This document shows positions 48,888-61,281 of a DNA stretch of 64,000 nucleotides, piece after piece. The stretch is taken from the NCBI GenBank assembly GCA_002794775.1, contig NBAY01000002.1, positions 2,232,001 through 2,296,000 on the forward strand, given 5' to 3'. Source of the stretch: Porodaedalea pini (Eukaryota; Basidiomycota; Agaricomycetes; Hymenochaetales; Hymenochaetaceae). Position 1 is the stretch's first letter. Each line of letters begins with the position of its first letter. The notes under the pieces were generated by a model. It did not search any database, had not been told where the DNA came from, and saw nothing but the letters and a program-made list of their open reading frames with translations. Both the position numbers and the translations under genes were made by a program.

Positions 48888-51451
48888 ATGGCTGGAGATG
48901 CATCCCGAGTATCTCAAGAAAGTCTACCCCAATCTCGACGAACTAGCTTCTCAGAAAGTAAAGAATCACTCGCGTCTGTTATCGGCGACGTCCCGCCGAG
49001 CAGCAAGACACAGCTGAACCTCGACAATGATACGTTGTCCGGCACTTTGTCGGACAACCTGTCTGAGCCAGAGGCGAAGAAAGTGGATCTGTTGGTCAAG
49101 GACGAAAGGGTGCTGTCTGAGGAGGAACTTCGCCGCCTATTTGACGACGAGGAGATCGAGCGCTTTCTTGTGCTCTTTGCAGATGTGAGTATCAACCATC
49201 TGACCTGTAATATCTTCATATATTTATTTTCTATACAGTATGTTTCAGAGGTTACACTTCTCAGCTCTCTGGATAATGGCGACCGTTCGTCCGATAACAT
49301 CTTCAAAGAAGAGGGACCAGAAGCACAACAATCTCCAGAGTCATCTCTCCCAGAAACTTGTGGAGACGATTGGCTATCAATTGACTCAAGCAAGGTCCCT
49401 ACTCCTTCACGCATACCACCTTCAGTATCTAACGTGCAATACATTTCGGAGCGCATAGCATTCGTACGTTATTCATAAAAGTAATAGCCGCATTCTCTGA
49501 TTCCTTCACTTAACTTGTAGAAATACGTACTTCCCGTGCTGCCGCCTACACGCCCTCGCCCTCAGAGATTTACAGTGGGCCGCTTGAGAATCACGATCCA
49601 GAGGTTATACTTCGTTGCACACCCCGCATATCGTAAATTCTTTTCTCGTTTGACACGACTAGCAACATGGAAGGATAGAAGCGAGAGTGCCTTATTCTGT
49701 GCCGTGCGTTTTTTTCTTCTAGAAAATAGACTTCAGCTGTCTAACCCTCAACCTTAGTTGTTCTGGACGCTTTGGTACCGCAACCTTATTATGCCGGCAG
49801 CTTTCTTTCGCATACTGTACTCGCTTCTGCGTCGAAGGTTTCTGCCCTACCCAACACTTGAAGAGCTTCGCGAACGCAGACGCGAGGCTGCCAGGACTGA
49901 GGAACTGGGCGAGCAGATTCAATTAAGACTGGGTACTACGTCTTCGTCTGGCCTACTGGAGGCTTGGCGCCTCTTTCGTGTCTTTAGCAAACCCAACAAA
50001 ACGAAGGCGAAGCAAAAGCAGACGAAAATAAAGGACAAAGGGAAGAATAAGGGGAAAGACAAAAAGGATAAAGCAAAAGGAAAGGATAAGGAGGAACGGA
50101 AGGAGGAAACCGATTTAGAAGAGGAAAACGAAAAGCCCGTCGCAGACTCTGTTGCCAGCCTGGCCGAAACAATACGCTCATCTGATCCAGTCGATGACCC
50201 TACTGTGTTAGATGATCCGAACGAGAGTAAAGAAGAAAAGGACTTCAAACGAGAGCTGCTTAATTCGTTAAACGATCTCGCCGACGTACACGAGAGAGTG
50301 AAGAAGTTCGTTGCATAGTCTTCAATTGTGAAGCTCCAATAATTAACATGGGTTATAATTTAGTGTCTTCCTCTGGCGCGTACCGTCCACTTCGAGGACG
50401 TACACCGCTGTAAGCTACCTTTGCTGTGCTTTGACTTGATTACTGTGCTAATCACTATTTGCAGCTTCTAATGGTTCTGATCGTACTGACTACATGTCTA
50501 CCAACAAAGTACATCGTGAAGATTGCAATGTTTATCATGGGCTTCCTGTACTGGCACGTCATACCTATTATCGCTGCGTTGCCCGCTCCAGATCGGGCAC
50601 GGCTTCCACCCCTCTTCGACAATGCGCCCACAGATGCCGAGTTCGCCATGGACCTCATCTCGAAACGCATAGCCCGCGGGGAGGACATCCGTCCGCCGGT
50701 GAAGAAGCAGCCAAAAAAATCCAAGAAGACGGGCGATTCGAAGTCTATTAAATCCACAGCAGCCCTTGTCGGGGACGAACAGCTCGCAGAAGCTTCTGGC
50801 CTAGAGAACGCGGATGAGAGATCAGCATTGAGCGAAACCGTTAGTGAGAGCTCGAAGTTGCCTTCTGGTCGCCCAGGCGAGGTTGACTGGAGGAAATGGG
50901 GAGAGCGCGCTAATGTTATGAAAACATGGGCCATTCAAGGGCGAAAGAGCGAAGTATGGAATTCACCATAGATCAGACGCGAAGAAACTCTGACGGTTTG
51001 CTTACAGAAGAATGGAGACGAAAGGCAGGAGCCAGATGAGGATCTTAACGGCGAAACACACAGTAAGTGACTCTCATTCTTCCGAGCAGAAGTACTCCAC
51101 CTGAAAAAATTGCTTTGCAACCTAGCATTCCTCGCGCATTATAAGGCCTCTCCAGGGACACTGTCGATCTCTCGCACGGCGCTGTTCTTCACGCCGGTCA
51201 CATCGACGCGGCCTAAAATCCGCATCGCGCTGGACGATATGCGCGGGGTTAAGAAGATCGGCCTGAATGCAATTCCTGGACTAAGTGTCAAGTGGCAGAG
51301 AAGTCCGGGCTCGGGGAGCTACAACGAGACGGAGGCCGAGGCAATGCGGGAGTCTGAGATTGTGGAAGAGAAGTTCCGGTGGGTTGGCGGGCGTGACGAG
51401 GTATTTGCGAGGCTTGTTGGTTGGGGAGGTCGGAAGTGGCTCAAAGTGTGA
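48888..51451 (+). CDS. Integral membrane protein with C-terminal GRAM/PH-like domain (DUF3292-type)
   Basis: The frame runs from MAGDASRVSQESLPQS through about eight exons. It contains an acidic N-terminus, a hydrophobic segment in LFWTLWYRNLIMPAAFFRIL, a lysine-rich run (about 49996-50110), then LLMVLIVLTTCLPTKYIVKI and MFIMGFLYWHVIPIIAALP, two likely membrane helices. The C-terminal FLAHYKASPGTLSISRTALF...IALDDMRGVKKI is typical of a GRAM domain, which binds phosphoinositides. The intron at about 50302-50360 (joining HERVK to FLWRVPSTSR) resolves an apparent stop at 50316. The stop is TGA at 51449-51451. A role in membrane contact or lipid signalling is inference only. Confidence 0.7.
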
Positions 51452-51965
51452 GCGGTCGTCATTTCTCGTTTCCAGAGACGCAGAGCCTTTGCATTATTTT
51501 GTACTTCTGGAGAATCTCCTTCGAAGACGCGTTTCATGACTTGGAAATGGAAGAGTTTGAGAACATTTGAATGAAAGATCTTCCAGCTCAATCAAAGGGT
51601 AAGGAGCGTAGCGTCGTAGGCGAAAACTTCACATGTGTCTTGACGCGTGATGAAGCAAGGAGAGTCGAGGATTGACAGACTGACACGCCGGTTGAACTCC
51701 GAACGTGGACCCGTAAGGCCGGCTTTTTCGCGTCCCAAAAGTTACGAGCCGCGTCGCGGTCGCCTTCTTTCGTTTCTCCCTCCACCTTCATTCGTGACAT
51801 TCATTTCTCAGTCTGTATCCCTGCTCCTTCATTATAAATTACCGACATAGACTCGATCCTTCCGCTCTTCCGCTGTATGACTTGTGCTGCTTCAATATTC
51901 TGTCTCATAAATCATCAATAATACTGTAAAAATCGTCTTCAGTTTCACGAATTTTCGTCCTTGTC
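51452..51965. other. Intergenic region upstream of Rec8
   Basis: About 510 bases, holding the 3' UTR of the GRAM gene and the Rec8 promoter. Short open frames show no similarity to known families. Confidence 0.35.
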
Positions 51966-54900
51966 ATGTTTTTCTCTCCCGAACTCTTATCCAAGCGCGA
52001 CAGCGGGTTTGGCCTCCTCTGGCTAGTCTATCTCTTCTCTTAATGGAGCCTTTTCTGACGTTGCTGGGATACTAATAGGCTCGCTGCTACTCTGGGCTCA
52101 AAGTCATCCTTTAAGAAGCTTCCTCGTCGTTCAATCCAGACTGCAGATATCTCTCAATTATGCGATCTCATTTCTAATCCCTCCGAACCACTCGCTCTTC
52201 GACTTTCAAGCAACCTCATGGTTGGTGTAGCCAGGTGAGGGACACATCAAATGACCCCCTTTTGTGTGCTTGCTCAGTATATGCGCGTCTACAGGGTGTA
52301 TAAGAGTTGGTCATTTCGTCAAGTTGGCATCCCAGTAGAGTGCTGATAGCTTTTCGACAGTCAAACATGAGATTTTTGTGACTGATGTTAGCAACTGCTT
52401 CGCTCACTTGAAGAAGGCCGTGCAAGAAATACATGCGCTAGGTGCACTTTCGGAAGCTCAGCTCCAGATGGGACACCCTAGTGTTCGGTTCGTCTTCTAC
52501 CTCTTAGCTCAAGGAATCGTCTCTAACTGGATGGTCAGTCCGGATGCTTTGACGCTGACTGCAGATCCGACGATTGCAGTCGCCTTCGAGTTTGATATCT
52601 TTGATGCCGTAAGTCATGTCGTTCGATTTTTGCCCCTCCGAGTCAAGCTATGTGTACTGAGTTTATGTTAACTCCAGAACTGGGCTGATCTTTCAGGATG
52701 TAAGCTTCGTACATGTTGTTACACGCATCCCCTCACTTTTTGCTGCAGTCGGTACACAGCGCCAAAGGGGCAACGAAGATGACGACGAATTCACGCTTGG
52801 TGGCAATAAGTCAAAATCAAAGTCCAAAGGAAAATCAAAAGCGTCTTTAATCCCCTCTGAGACAGGCCGAGCTAATCTACACACGCTTGACGAGCACCAT
52901 GAGCATCTTCTATCGACTTCATTTGATGCCAATGGTTCTTTCTTGGCTGGTATTGACCCATCGTCGTCTCAGATTGACCCTGCATTGCGTTTCGGATCTT
53001 ATACATTCGACGACAGTATTTTCGGACCGGGCGACAACTTTGATCTAGGCCTTGGTGATATCGGCGACGACCTCGCCCGGGAGCTCGGGGAGGGTTGGGG
53101 AGTTGACGTCCTGAATTTCGCAATCGGGTATGTCAAACTTTATTTGCTCAGCTTTCTGTCGTATTGAGCATCACTATTTTCCGTTACAGCGCACCCATGG
53201 ACGACGACCAGCAGCCTGATTTCCAGATGGGGGGTGACTTTGATATGGGTTTCGACCAGGCCTTCGACAACTTGAATGACTCTGCAGTTGCCGAGGACGG
53301 AAAGTCCGAGGCTGCTCGAGGCAGAAAACGTGTGAGCGTCTTTGTCTAGATTCTTCTACAATAGCGAGTGTCTCAATTAGTCAAAGCCTTTCGCCGACTC
53401 CGACAAAGGTATGTCAAGTTGAGGGTAACAGTGCCATTTCACTCACTAGCCTTCCCTGAACTATAGAGAACCTGCCGCCAGCCTTTGATGAGGGTCTGGC
53501 ATTGACGCCACGCTCTATACTTACTCATCATAGTCAAACTTCTGCTCCGCGCTCCTTCGCCGAAGAGCTTATCGCGAACGATAACCTAGTCGACATTCCT
53601 GAACTTATCGAAGGGAAGAATGCTGCTGATGGTCAGGCAAACCGCAAGCCAAAGAGAGTTAGGATTCTCCTAGACGTAAGGACCGAGTTGACAGATGAGG
53701 AGCTCAAGGTAGAGTGAAGTTATTCACTGTTTGTGTTCTCATTGACCCCTCTTACAAGACTGCTCGCGAGCAATACGTCGAAGGACAGCGGGCTATTCGT
53801 CTCGAGATGGAGAGAAAGAAGCTCGAGAAAGAAGGCGGCAAGGCTCTTGACGACCTCATCTGGGGTATTCCTGACGGCCGTGAGCCTGTTACTTTCTGGT
53901 TTAACTTCACACCTGCTCATATTTCTACTGACCAGTCACCGCACCTGCTCTCACGAACTTCTGGTCAGAAATCTACAAGATTCAAGTTGAATCCAGATCG
54001 GGTAACATTCATCTGAATGATCGCGGTACGTCAATTTACCTGCTCTCCGTCTTGCTTTCCCGAAACTGACGTTAGACCTTAATAAGATGAGCGACCCTCC
54101 AAGCGCCAAAAGAAAGCATCTCGTAACACCAATGGTCCGTACGGTGTGCAGGATGAAGCTGATGGTGCCATTAACTTTGGCGACAATGATTACGCGCCGA
54201 TGGATTATGACTTTGGTGCTATGGGTCGGTAATCGCCTTTGCGGTCGTATTTTATGGATACTAATTCCTGTGCTTAGATGGAGACTTCAATGCACCTGTT
54301 AACTTTGATGATATGACTCGAATCCGATCTTCTGAGGTCTGTGGCATCGACTATTGTTCTGGCGTCAGAAGCTCAACGTTTCATAGGAACCTGAACGAGG
54401 AAGAAACGCTGCCCTACGCGCGTCCTCCTACCCCGGTTTTGATGCTGAGGCTCTCAATCCAAGTTCCGGCACTCAACGCAGTGCATTATTCCCGTGGGAC
54501 AATGCGGCGGGAACGTCCTCCGCGGGCGCGGGTTTCGCCCCAGCCGGGGACAAAGGCAGTGACCGCTTGAGCTTGGACAATGCGGACGTCCGCATCATGC
54601 GCTCGCGATCGCGCTCAGGCAGCAGGAGAGGTTCTTTCTCGATTGTGCCGAGCCAAACTGGGAGCATGGTTGGCCTGAATTTCGGGATGTCTCCTAGCGG
54701 TCAACGGGGCTCAGGTGTCGGAGATGACTTCCAGTTCGACGGTGCGTAGACAGTGTCAGCTATGATTCGCATACGGACTGGTTGACATTGAAAGTTTCTT
54801 TAGTGACCAACGATGGAGTCACTGGTCAAGATACACAGGAGACCGAAAACAACATTGTCACGCTTGAACGCACGTCTTTCAACTTCCTTGAGTAAGCTCT

Positions 54901-55246
54901 AAATAAGCTCTTCATGGACGTAACTCAACGTTTGGCGATAAGATACTGTAAAATGCAAGCACAGGTGCTACCTGGCATTCAAAATACGCTCGGGTTTAGC
55001 GATGTGGTCCCCTCCATGACGAGTTCCCGCCGCGTGGCAGCCGCGGCTTTCCATCACTGTCTTGGTGTGTTGCATTTGCATTATTCTGTCTGATACACTC
55101 CAGACAGCAACCTGAGACCGCTCCAATGGCCTGCTTCTGGGATGTCTTACTGATTTTTTTTTTCTGCTCAAGTGCTCGCAACGAAGGACCTTATCACTGT
55201 TGGCCAAGAGAGCGCTTACGGACCAATGTCAATTAAGATCAAGTAA
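51966..55246 (+). CDS. REC8: Meiotic cohesin kleisin Rec8 (Rad21/Rec8 family)
   Basis: The N-terminus MFFSPELLSKRDSGFGLLW-LAATLGSK is the Rad21/Rec8 domain that binds Smc3, continuing with LCDLISNPSEPLALRLSSNL and MVGVARVYKIKHEIFVTDVS. The middle is long, acidic and probably disordered, and would hold the separase sites. The C-terminus TSFNFLEYCKMQAQVLPGI, QNTLGFSDVVPSMTSSRRVA and VLATKDLITVGQESAYG is the winged helix that binds Smc1. The opening matches basidiomycete Rec8 better than mitotic Rad21. Intron 1 (52022-52078) splices in frame only with a GC donor (CTG/GCTAGT). The last two introns end in AAG (54942 and 55172). The stop is TAA at 55244-55246. Central exons (53340-54760) are approximate. 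Confidence 0.82.
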
Positions 55247-55604
55247 TTTAACCTGCTGCACTGGACTCGTACTTTCTGCTTTGTAGCTCTTCTGATATTG
55301 CTCCCCCGATGTGCTCCTGTCTGCTAGCTGCTTATTACCACCGTTTTTCTTTCTGAATTGTCTGGTCCAGTCACACTCAATCAATTCTCTAAGTTGTAGA
55401 AAATTAAGTATCCATGAATTAGCTGCGTTGTACTACCTAAATTAAAGAATCATCCGCTTGTAACGTCGCGAAAAAATCATGATTTCGTTGAAATTTGATT
55501 GGTTGATATGGGTGGGTTACGCATAGTTAGACAAGAACCGCGGTCTCGGAATTTGCCGGCGTTCCATCGCCTCCGATCACCATGAACTCTAGGTAATTCA
55601 TTCC
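55247..55604. promoter_or_regulatory. Upstream region of IPP isomerase with a short upstream ORF
   Basis: About 360 bases between Rec8 and IDI1. A five-codon frame (ATG AAC TCT AGG TAA) begins at 55581 and ends 9 bases before the IDI1 ATG at 55605, so it could affect initiation there if it lies in the transcript. Confidence 0.3.
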
Positions 55605-56704
<1,100 letters not shown>

Positions 56705-57468
56705 CATCCTACTAGATATTCATATAGATACGGATTATAATAAATACTAGTTCACCGCAATGCATTGATTTGGCACGGACATTGATGGATGTCAATCTCG
56801 CGGGGTCACCAGGACCATGTAACTGAACACTGGGGCCTGTGAAAGGGGCGTATTAGGATGTATTTGACCTCCGTTAGATGCAATCGCTACAGCGCAAGAG
56901 TGGGTATCGGGAACGCTGAGGCGCAAGGGAAACATTTCGAAATAAGACCGGCGATGTAGATTCCTGTAATGATGCGTAATGATACATTGACAGGCAGCGC
57001 AAGTTCATAGGATTAAGATGGTATCTTGCGGAGTTACCAGAGGAAGGAAGTTTGAGCTTGCAGGACTCGCTAGCATATATCCAGAGCTTCAGCATAGCAT
57101 CCGAGTCCGAATCCCCAGATTTGACGAGTCGGGAAACGAAATATATGCATTCTAGGCCTGAGTAACAAATATTGACAACTTCTGCCTCTTGATTGTTCAC
57201 AACAGACGTTGAACTTTAGCAACTTCCAGCTCGAATGGATTTCTGAAAGCTTGCGTGAAGAGCATAAAGTCAACTTTCAGTGATAATTTACCTTTTGCAG
57301 TAAATTAGATAAGCACAATTGGGTGCTGTATAGTTTCTGTTTCCCCGGTACGGAGTTGGCCGGAAGGCGGTGCACGTAGACAAGCTTTCTGCGCTCGACG
57401 TTACAGAAACACTCTTCGGCCAACGGCGCGACTTCAAGACACGGACAACACCACGGACCTCCTACACG
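56705..57468. other. Intergenic region between IDI1 and RPS11
   Basis: About 760 bases. Minus-strand open frames (up to 108 codons, 56874-57200) show no domain and no plausible exon partners. Probable IDI1 3' UTR and RPS11 promoter. Confidence 0.4.
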
Positions 57469-58221
57469 ATGGCTGATCAGGTAGGACGTGGTGCTATGTA
57501 TATATATGCAGTTTACTGACCTGAAATTGCTTGATAGATCGAAAAGGCTTTCCAGAAGCAGCACCTCTTCCAAAATGCCAAAGTCAAAGGTCTGTCGCAA
57601 TTCGCTTTTTCCTAGTGCAATATTCAGGGAACTTAATCTTGTGCAGGTGGCAAGAAGGTGGTGACGAAGGAGAAGCGGTGGTACAAGGATGTTGGCCTTG
57701 GCTTCAAGACCCCTTCTGAAGCAATTAACGGTACCTACATCGGTGCGTCAAAATTGGTTCTCATTATATGTGCACTTTCTCAGTCTGATTTCTGTCTAGA
57801 CAAAAAGTGCCCATTCACTGGTGATGTCTCCATCCGTGGCCGAATCCTCACTGGCAAGGTCATGTCGACCAAAATGAACCGTACCATTATTATCCGCCGG
57901 GACTACCTTCATTACATCCCGAAGTACAGTACGTGCTAGGACTTATCCTAGCTCCTCCTATTATTCATTATATGTACTGCATAGACCGTTACGAGAAGAG
58001 GCACAAGAATCTCGCGGCTCATCTTTCCCCAGCATTCCGTGTGGAGATTGGTGACCAGGTTACTGTTGGTGCGTAATATCAGTCAATATCAGGTGACTAT
58101 GCTAGGTCTGACTCTGATTGAAATTCTAGGGCAATGCCGACCTTTGTCGAAGACGGTGCGATTCAACGTACTCCGTGTAGTGAAGAACAAGGCTGCGACG
58201 AAGACGTTCGGCAAGTTCTGA
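57469..58221 (+). CDS. RPS11: 40S ribosomal protein S11 (uS17)
   Basis: Exons join [21 protein letters not shown] to [92 protein letters not shown] and [18 protein letters not shown], ending TKTFGKF. This is S11/uS17 over its full length of about 155 residues. The protein binds 18S rRNA in the small subunit. The first exon holds only 12 coding bases, a common feature of ribosomal protein genes. All introns are canonical; none clearly contains a snoRNA. Confidence 0.97.
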
Positions 58222-58627
58222 CGAGTTGGCTCTGTGTTTTGTTTTCATTAGTTATGCAGTGAACCGTGTTACAGCATGTCAATTGTCTTATGAAATTATG
58301 CATACATTTTCTGAGACAAACGCGACGGCCTGCTTTGTGGTTAAAATGAAATATTTATTTTGGCCTAGACCTTCGCTTATGCGTGACGCGGTGACCACGT
58401 AACCGCCACCACGCGCCAAGCTCGCTATATGGCATTGCCATCATCTTCTGAGTACCCGCGCTCCTTGCTCTTGCTTTCGGCTCGCTCCTCCTCGCTGCTG
58501 GTCCCTCTGCACACTCGTCCTCGTCCCTTTATTCACCGTGGCGCCTGCTCTCCTCTCCGCGATTGCATCGCGCCTGCACAAGTCTAGGTCCCACTCACCT
58601 CAACCAGACGCTTCTTCCGCGTCCACG
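58222..58627. promoter_or_regulatory. Intergenic region upstream of the PPZ-type phosphatase
   Basis: About 400 bases, with a CT-rich stretch at 58440-58530 that resembles a pyrimidine-rich fungal core promoter. The frame of the next gene is open back to about 58538 but without an ATG. Confidence 0.35.
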
Positions 58628-60390
58628 ATGGGCCAGACACCATCCAAGAAGTCCAAGAAGGGGAGAGACAAGGGCAAGGAGAAGGACGTTGACTCTCCAG
58701 ACGGTAGTCCAAATGAACCTTCACCATCTGACTCCGGTTCATTGTCTATCGGGCATGACGACGACGGTTCCAGCACCGTGCGAGGCAGTGCCTCCCGCGC
58801 GACAGCTCTAAATGGCACGAACTTAGATGCCAGCGCACGCGCAGGAGGCGCTCCCACTTTCTCGGAGTGGACGGACATTGGCGCGAGCAGAGGAAATGTG
58901 CCTCCAACCAACATGCCGGATGGGAACGTCAGTGGTGCCGGCAATGGCCAGTCTTTAGGACCACCAACCTCGTGCGTAGTTTTTCACAATCTAACGCTAG
59001 TCACGCTGAGAAAAGTACTTATTGACGGTACTCTTTACTGTAGCAGAAAGTCAAATTTGCCACCACTTGACATTCCACGCGCCTCTACTATCCTGTCAAA
59101 TCCGAGTGCGTCGACCCCCGGATCAGCAGCAGAAAGCCTACTGCACACAGACTCAAATAGCTCCGTCGGAAATGGCATTGCGAACAAAGACAAGCTGAAA
59201 CAGCAGCCCCAGCAGCCCTTTGACGTGGATGATATGATCCAACGACTACTCGATGTAGGCTATACCGGTAAAGTCAACAAGTCGTTGTGTCTGAAGAACG
59301 CAGAGATCACGGCAGTGTGCATTGCAGCGCGCGATATCTTCCTGTCGCAGCCAACGCTTATTGAACTTTCACCTCCCGTGAAGATCGTCGGAGACGTGCA
59401 TGGTCAATACTCGGACCTCATCAGGCTGTTCGAGATGTGTGGCTTTCCTCCGAGCGCCAACTACCTATTTCTAGGCGACTACGTTGATCGAGGGAAACAA
59501 AGTCTGGAAACGATCTTACTCCTACTGTGCTACAAGATCAAGTATCCTGAGAATTTCTTTCTGTTACGTGGAAATCACGAATGCGCAAATGTAACACGAG
59601 GTCAGTCTATGCATTTCATCCGCGTCATATATGGCACTGAATGCTGATCATATGCACTGCATTATCGTCTAGTGTACGGCTTTTATGACGAATGCAAGCG
59701 ACGATGTAACATCAAGACTTGGAAGTCATTCATAGACGTGTTCAACTGCCTGCCGATCGCCGCTGTCGTCGCATCCAAGATCTTCTGCGTGCACGGTGGC
59801 CTCTCTCCGTCCATGACCTCACTAGAGGACATCAAACGCATTCAGCGTCCAACCGATGTTCCGGATTTCGGCCTTCTTAATGATCTCCTCTGGTCCGATC
59901 CGTCTGATACTGCGGTCGAGTGGGAAGACAACGAAAGAGGGGTGAGCTATTGCTTTGGTAAATCGATCATCAACGATTTCCTCGGACGGTATGACATGGA
60001 TTTGATCTGTCGTGCGCACATGGTCGTGGAAGACGGATACGAATTTTGGAATGATCGGACCCTCGTCACAGTGTTTAGTGCACCAAATTATTGTGGAGGT
60101 GAATTTAATATTTGTTAGACTTGGAAAGATCTTGGCTGATGTAGTGTTGTTTTTGTGCAGAATTCGATAACTATGGTGCTTGCATGAGGTGAGCAACTTA
60201 AGACAAGATAGCCTTTATCCTTCGGCTGATCGATTCGCAACAGTGTGTCCGAGGATCTTTTATGCGCATTCGAACTTCTTAAACCATTGGATGGGACCGC
60301 TCTGCGGAAGGAGATGTCAAAAGTCAAGCGGAAGAGGTGTGCATTCTTTAAGCTAGTGTCCTGTTGCTCTCATATCTGATCAGCATTTGA
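58628..60390 (+). CDS. PPZ1: PPZ-type serine/threonine protein phosphatase
   Basis: The product begins [15 protein letters not shown], a classical N-myristoylation site followed by a basic patch, as in yeast Ppz1. A serine-rich N-terminal region precedes a PP1-like catalytic domain with [57 protein letters not shown] and [12 protein letters not shown]. The wording around the third and fifth motifs is PPZ rather than PP1. Yeast Ppz enzymes regulate K+ and pH homeostasis and cell wall integrity at the membrane. The stretch 58972-59046 is a 75-nt candidate intron (GTGCGT...GCAG) that is also stop-free in frame. The last exon adds SI before TGA at 60388-60390. Confidence 0.9.
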
Positions 60391-61281
60391 TCAAGTATTG
60401 CCGCTGCGTCTTCCCCTCCTCCTGTCTAGTGCCATGGCATACTGTAATGACAATATGGAGGGGAAGATACGACATGCTTATCTTAGCCCTTTTGTGGCGT
60501 ATTATTTTTTTGCGATTACGATCGAGGAACCCAGCCTGCTAATGATGCTGTGGCGCACAGCTTCACCAAATACGACTTATGGCCTGGAGATCGCGACCAC
60601 TTCTATGGAATGACACTGCTGGGCTGAAAAATGATACCTCTGAAGGTCGTAGTTTGGGTGGAAGATGTTGATGTACGGCAAATTTAGCCGTTCTCACATT
60701 ATTCATCTACTATAGTACTTCTGGTAGTGTCTGGAACACGGACTATTCATCGCCTTGCATGCGTTGACATGACGGTGGCTCGTCCAGTTCCCAGTTCGAG
60801 CATGTACAATGCTTTGCATAGCTGCTCGTACTTTGATATCCTCGTCCTTGCTCTCCTTCTAGTTTGTCTTCGTACTATTTCTCTTCCAGTCTCCAATCTC
60901 ATCCTTGCCGTGATTCATGCACCTGCGTCCTTCCTTTGCTGTACCCTAGAATCCAATCTTCGTACCGAATTTCATTACCGCATCGCATAAGGTTTTTAAT
61001 CCTCCGACATGTTTATCTTTCCCTTTCTCCCCTATTTTTCCCCTGGTGTATATGTATCGCATCCAAAACCGCTACAGATTATAGCTTTACGAGACCGATC
61101 AGACTTATTTGTTTGTCCGTCGTATGGATTGTCTGTCAGGAAGTGATTTGTAAGCAAACAATTAGGACGCGCTTTACTATTAAACTTCGCGCCTGTTTAA
61201 TACTTTCTAGCCACGACCACTAGGAACTGCAGCGCGCTCGCTCACTCGTCGTCCTTGTTGTGACGTTGCAGTCTGAATGAG
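60391..61281. other. Intergenic region between the PPZ and EED-like genes
   Basis: About 890 bases, AT- and pyrimidine-rich in 60840-61080. Open frames to 119 codons in that part are low-complexity. No gene is supported. Confidence 0.4.

Noticed and set aside
56874..57200. 108-codon minus-strand open frame between IDI1 and RPS11
   Set aside because: No recognisable motif and no convincing start context or partner exons.
58079..58131. Possible box C/D snoRNA in the last RPS11 intron
   Set aside because: Only loose TGA and CTGA words are present, without a proper C box or terminal stem.
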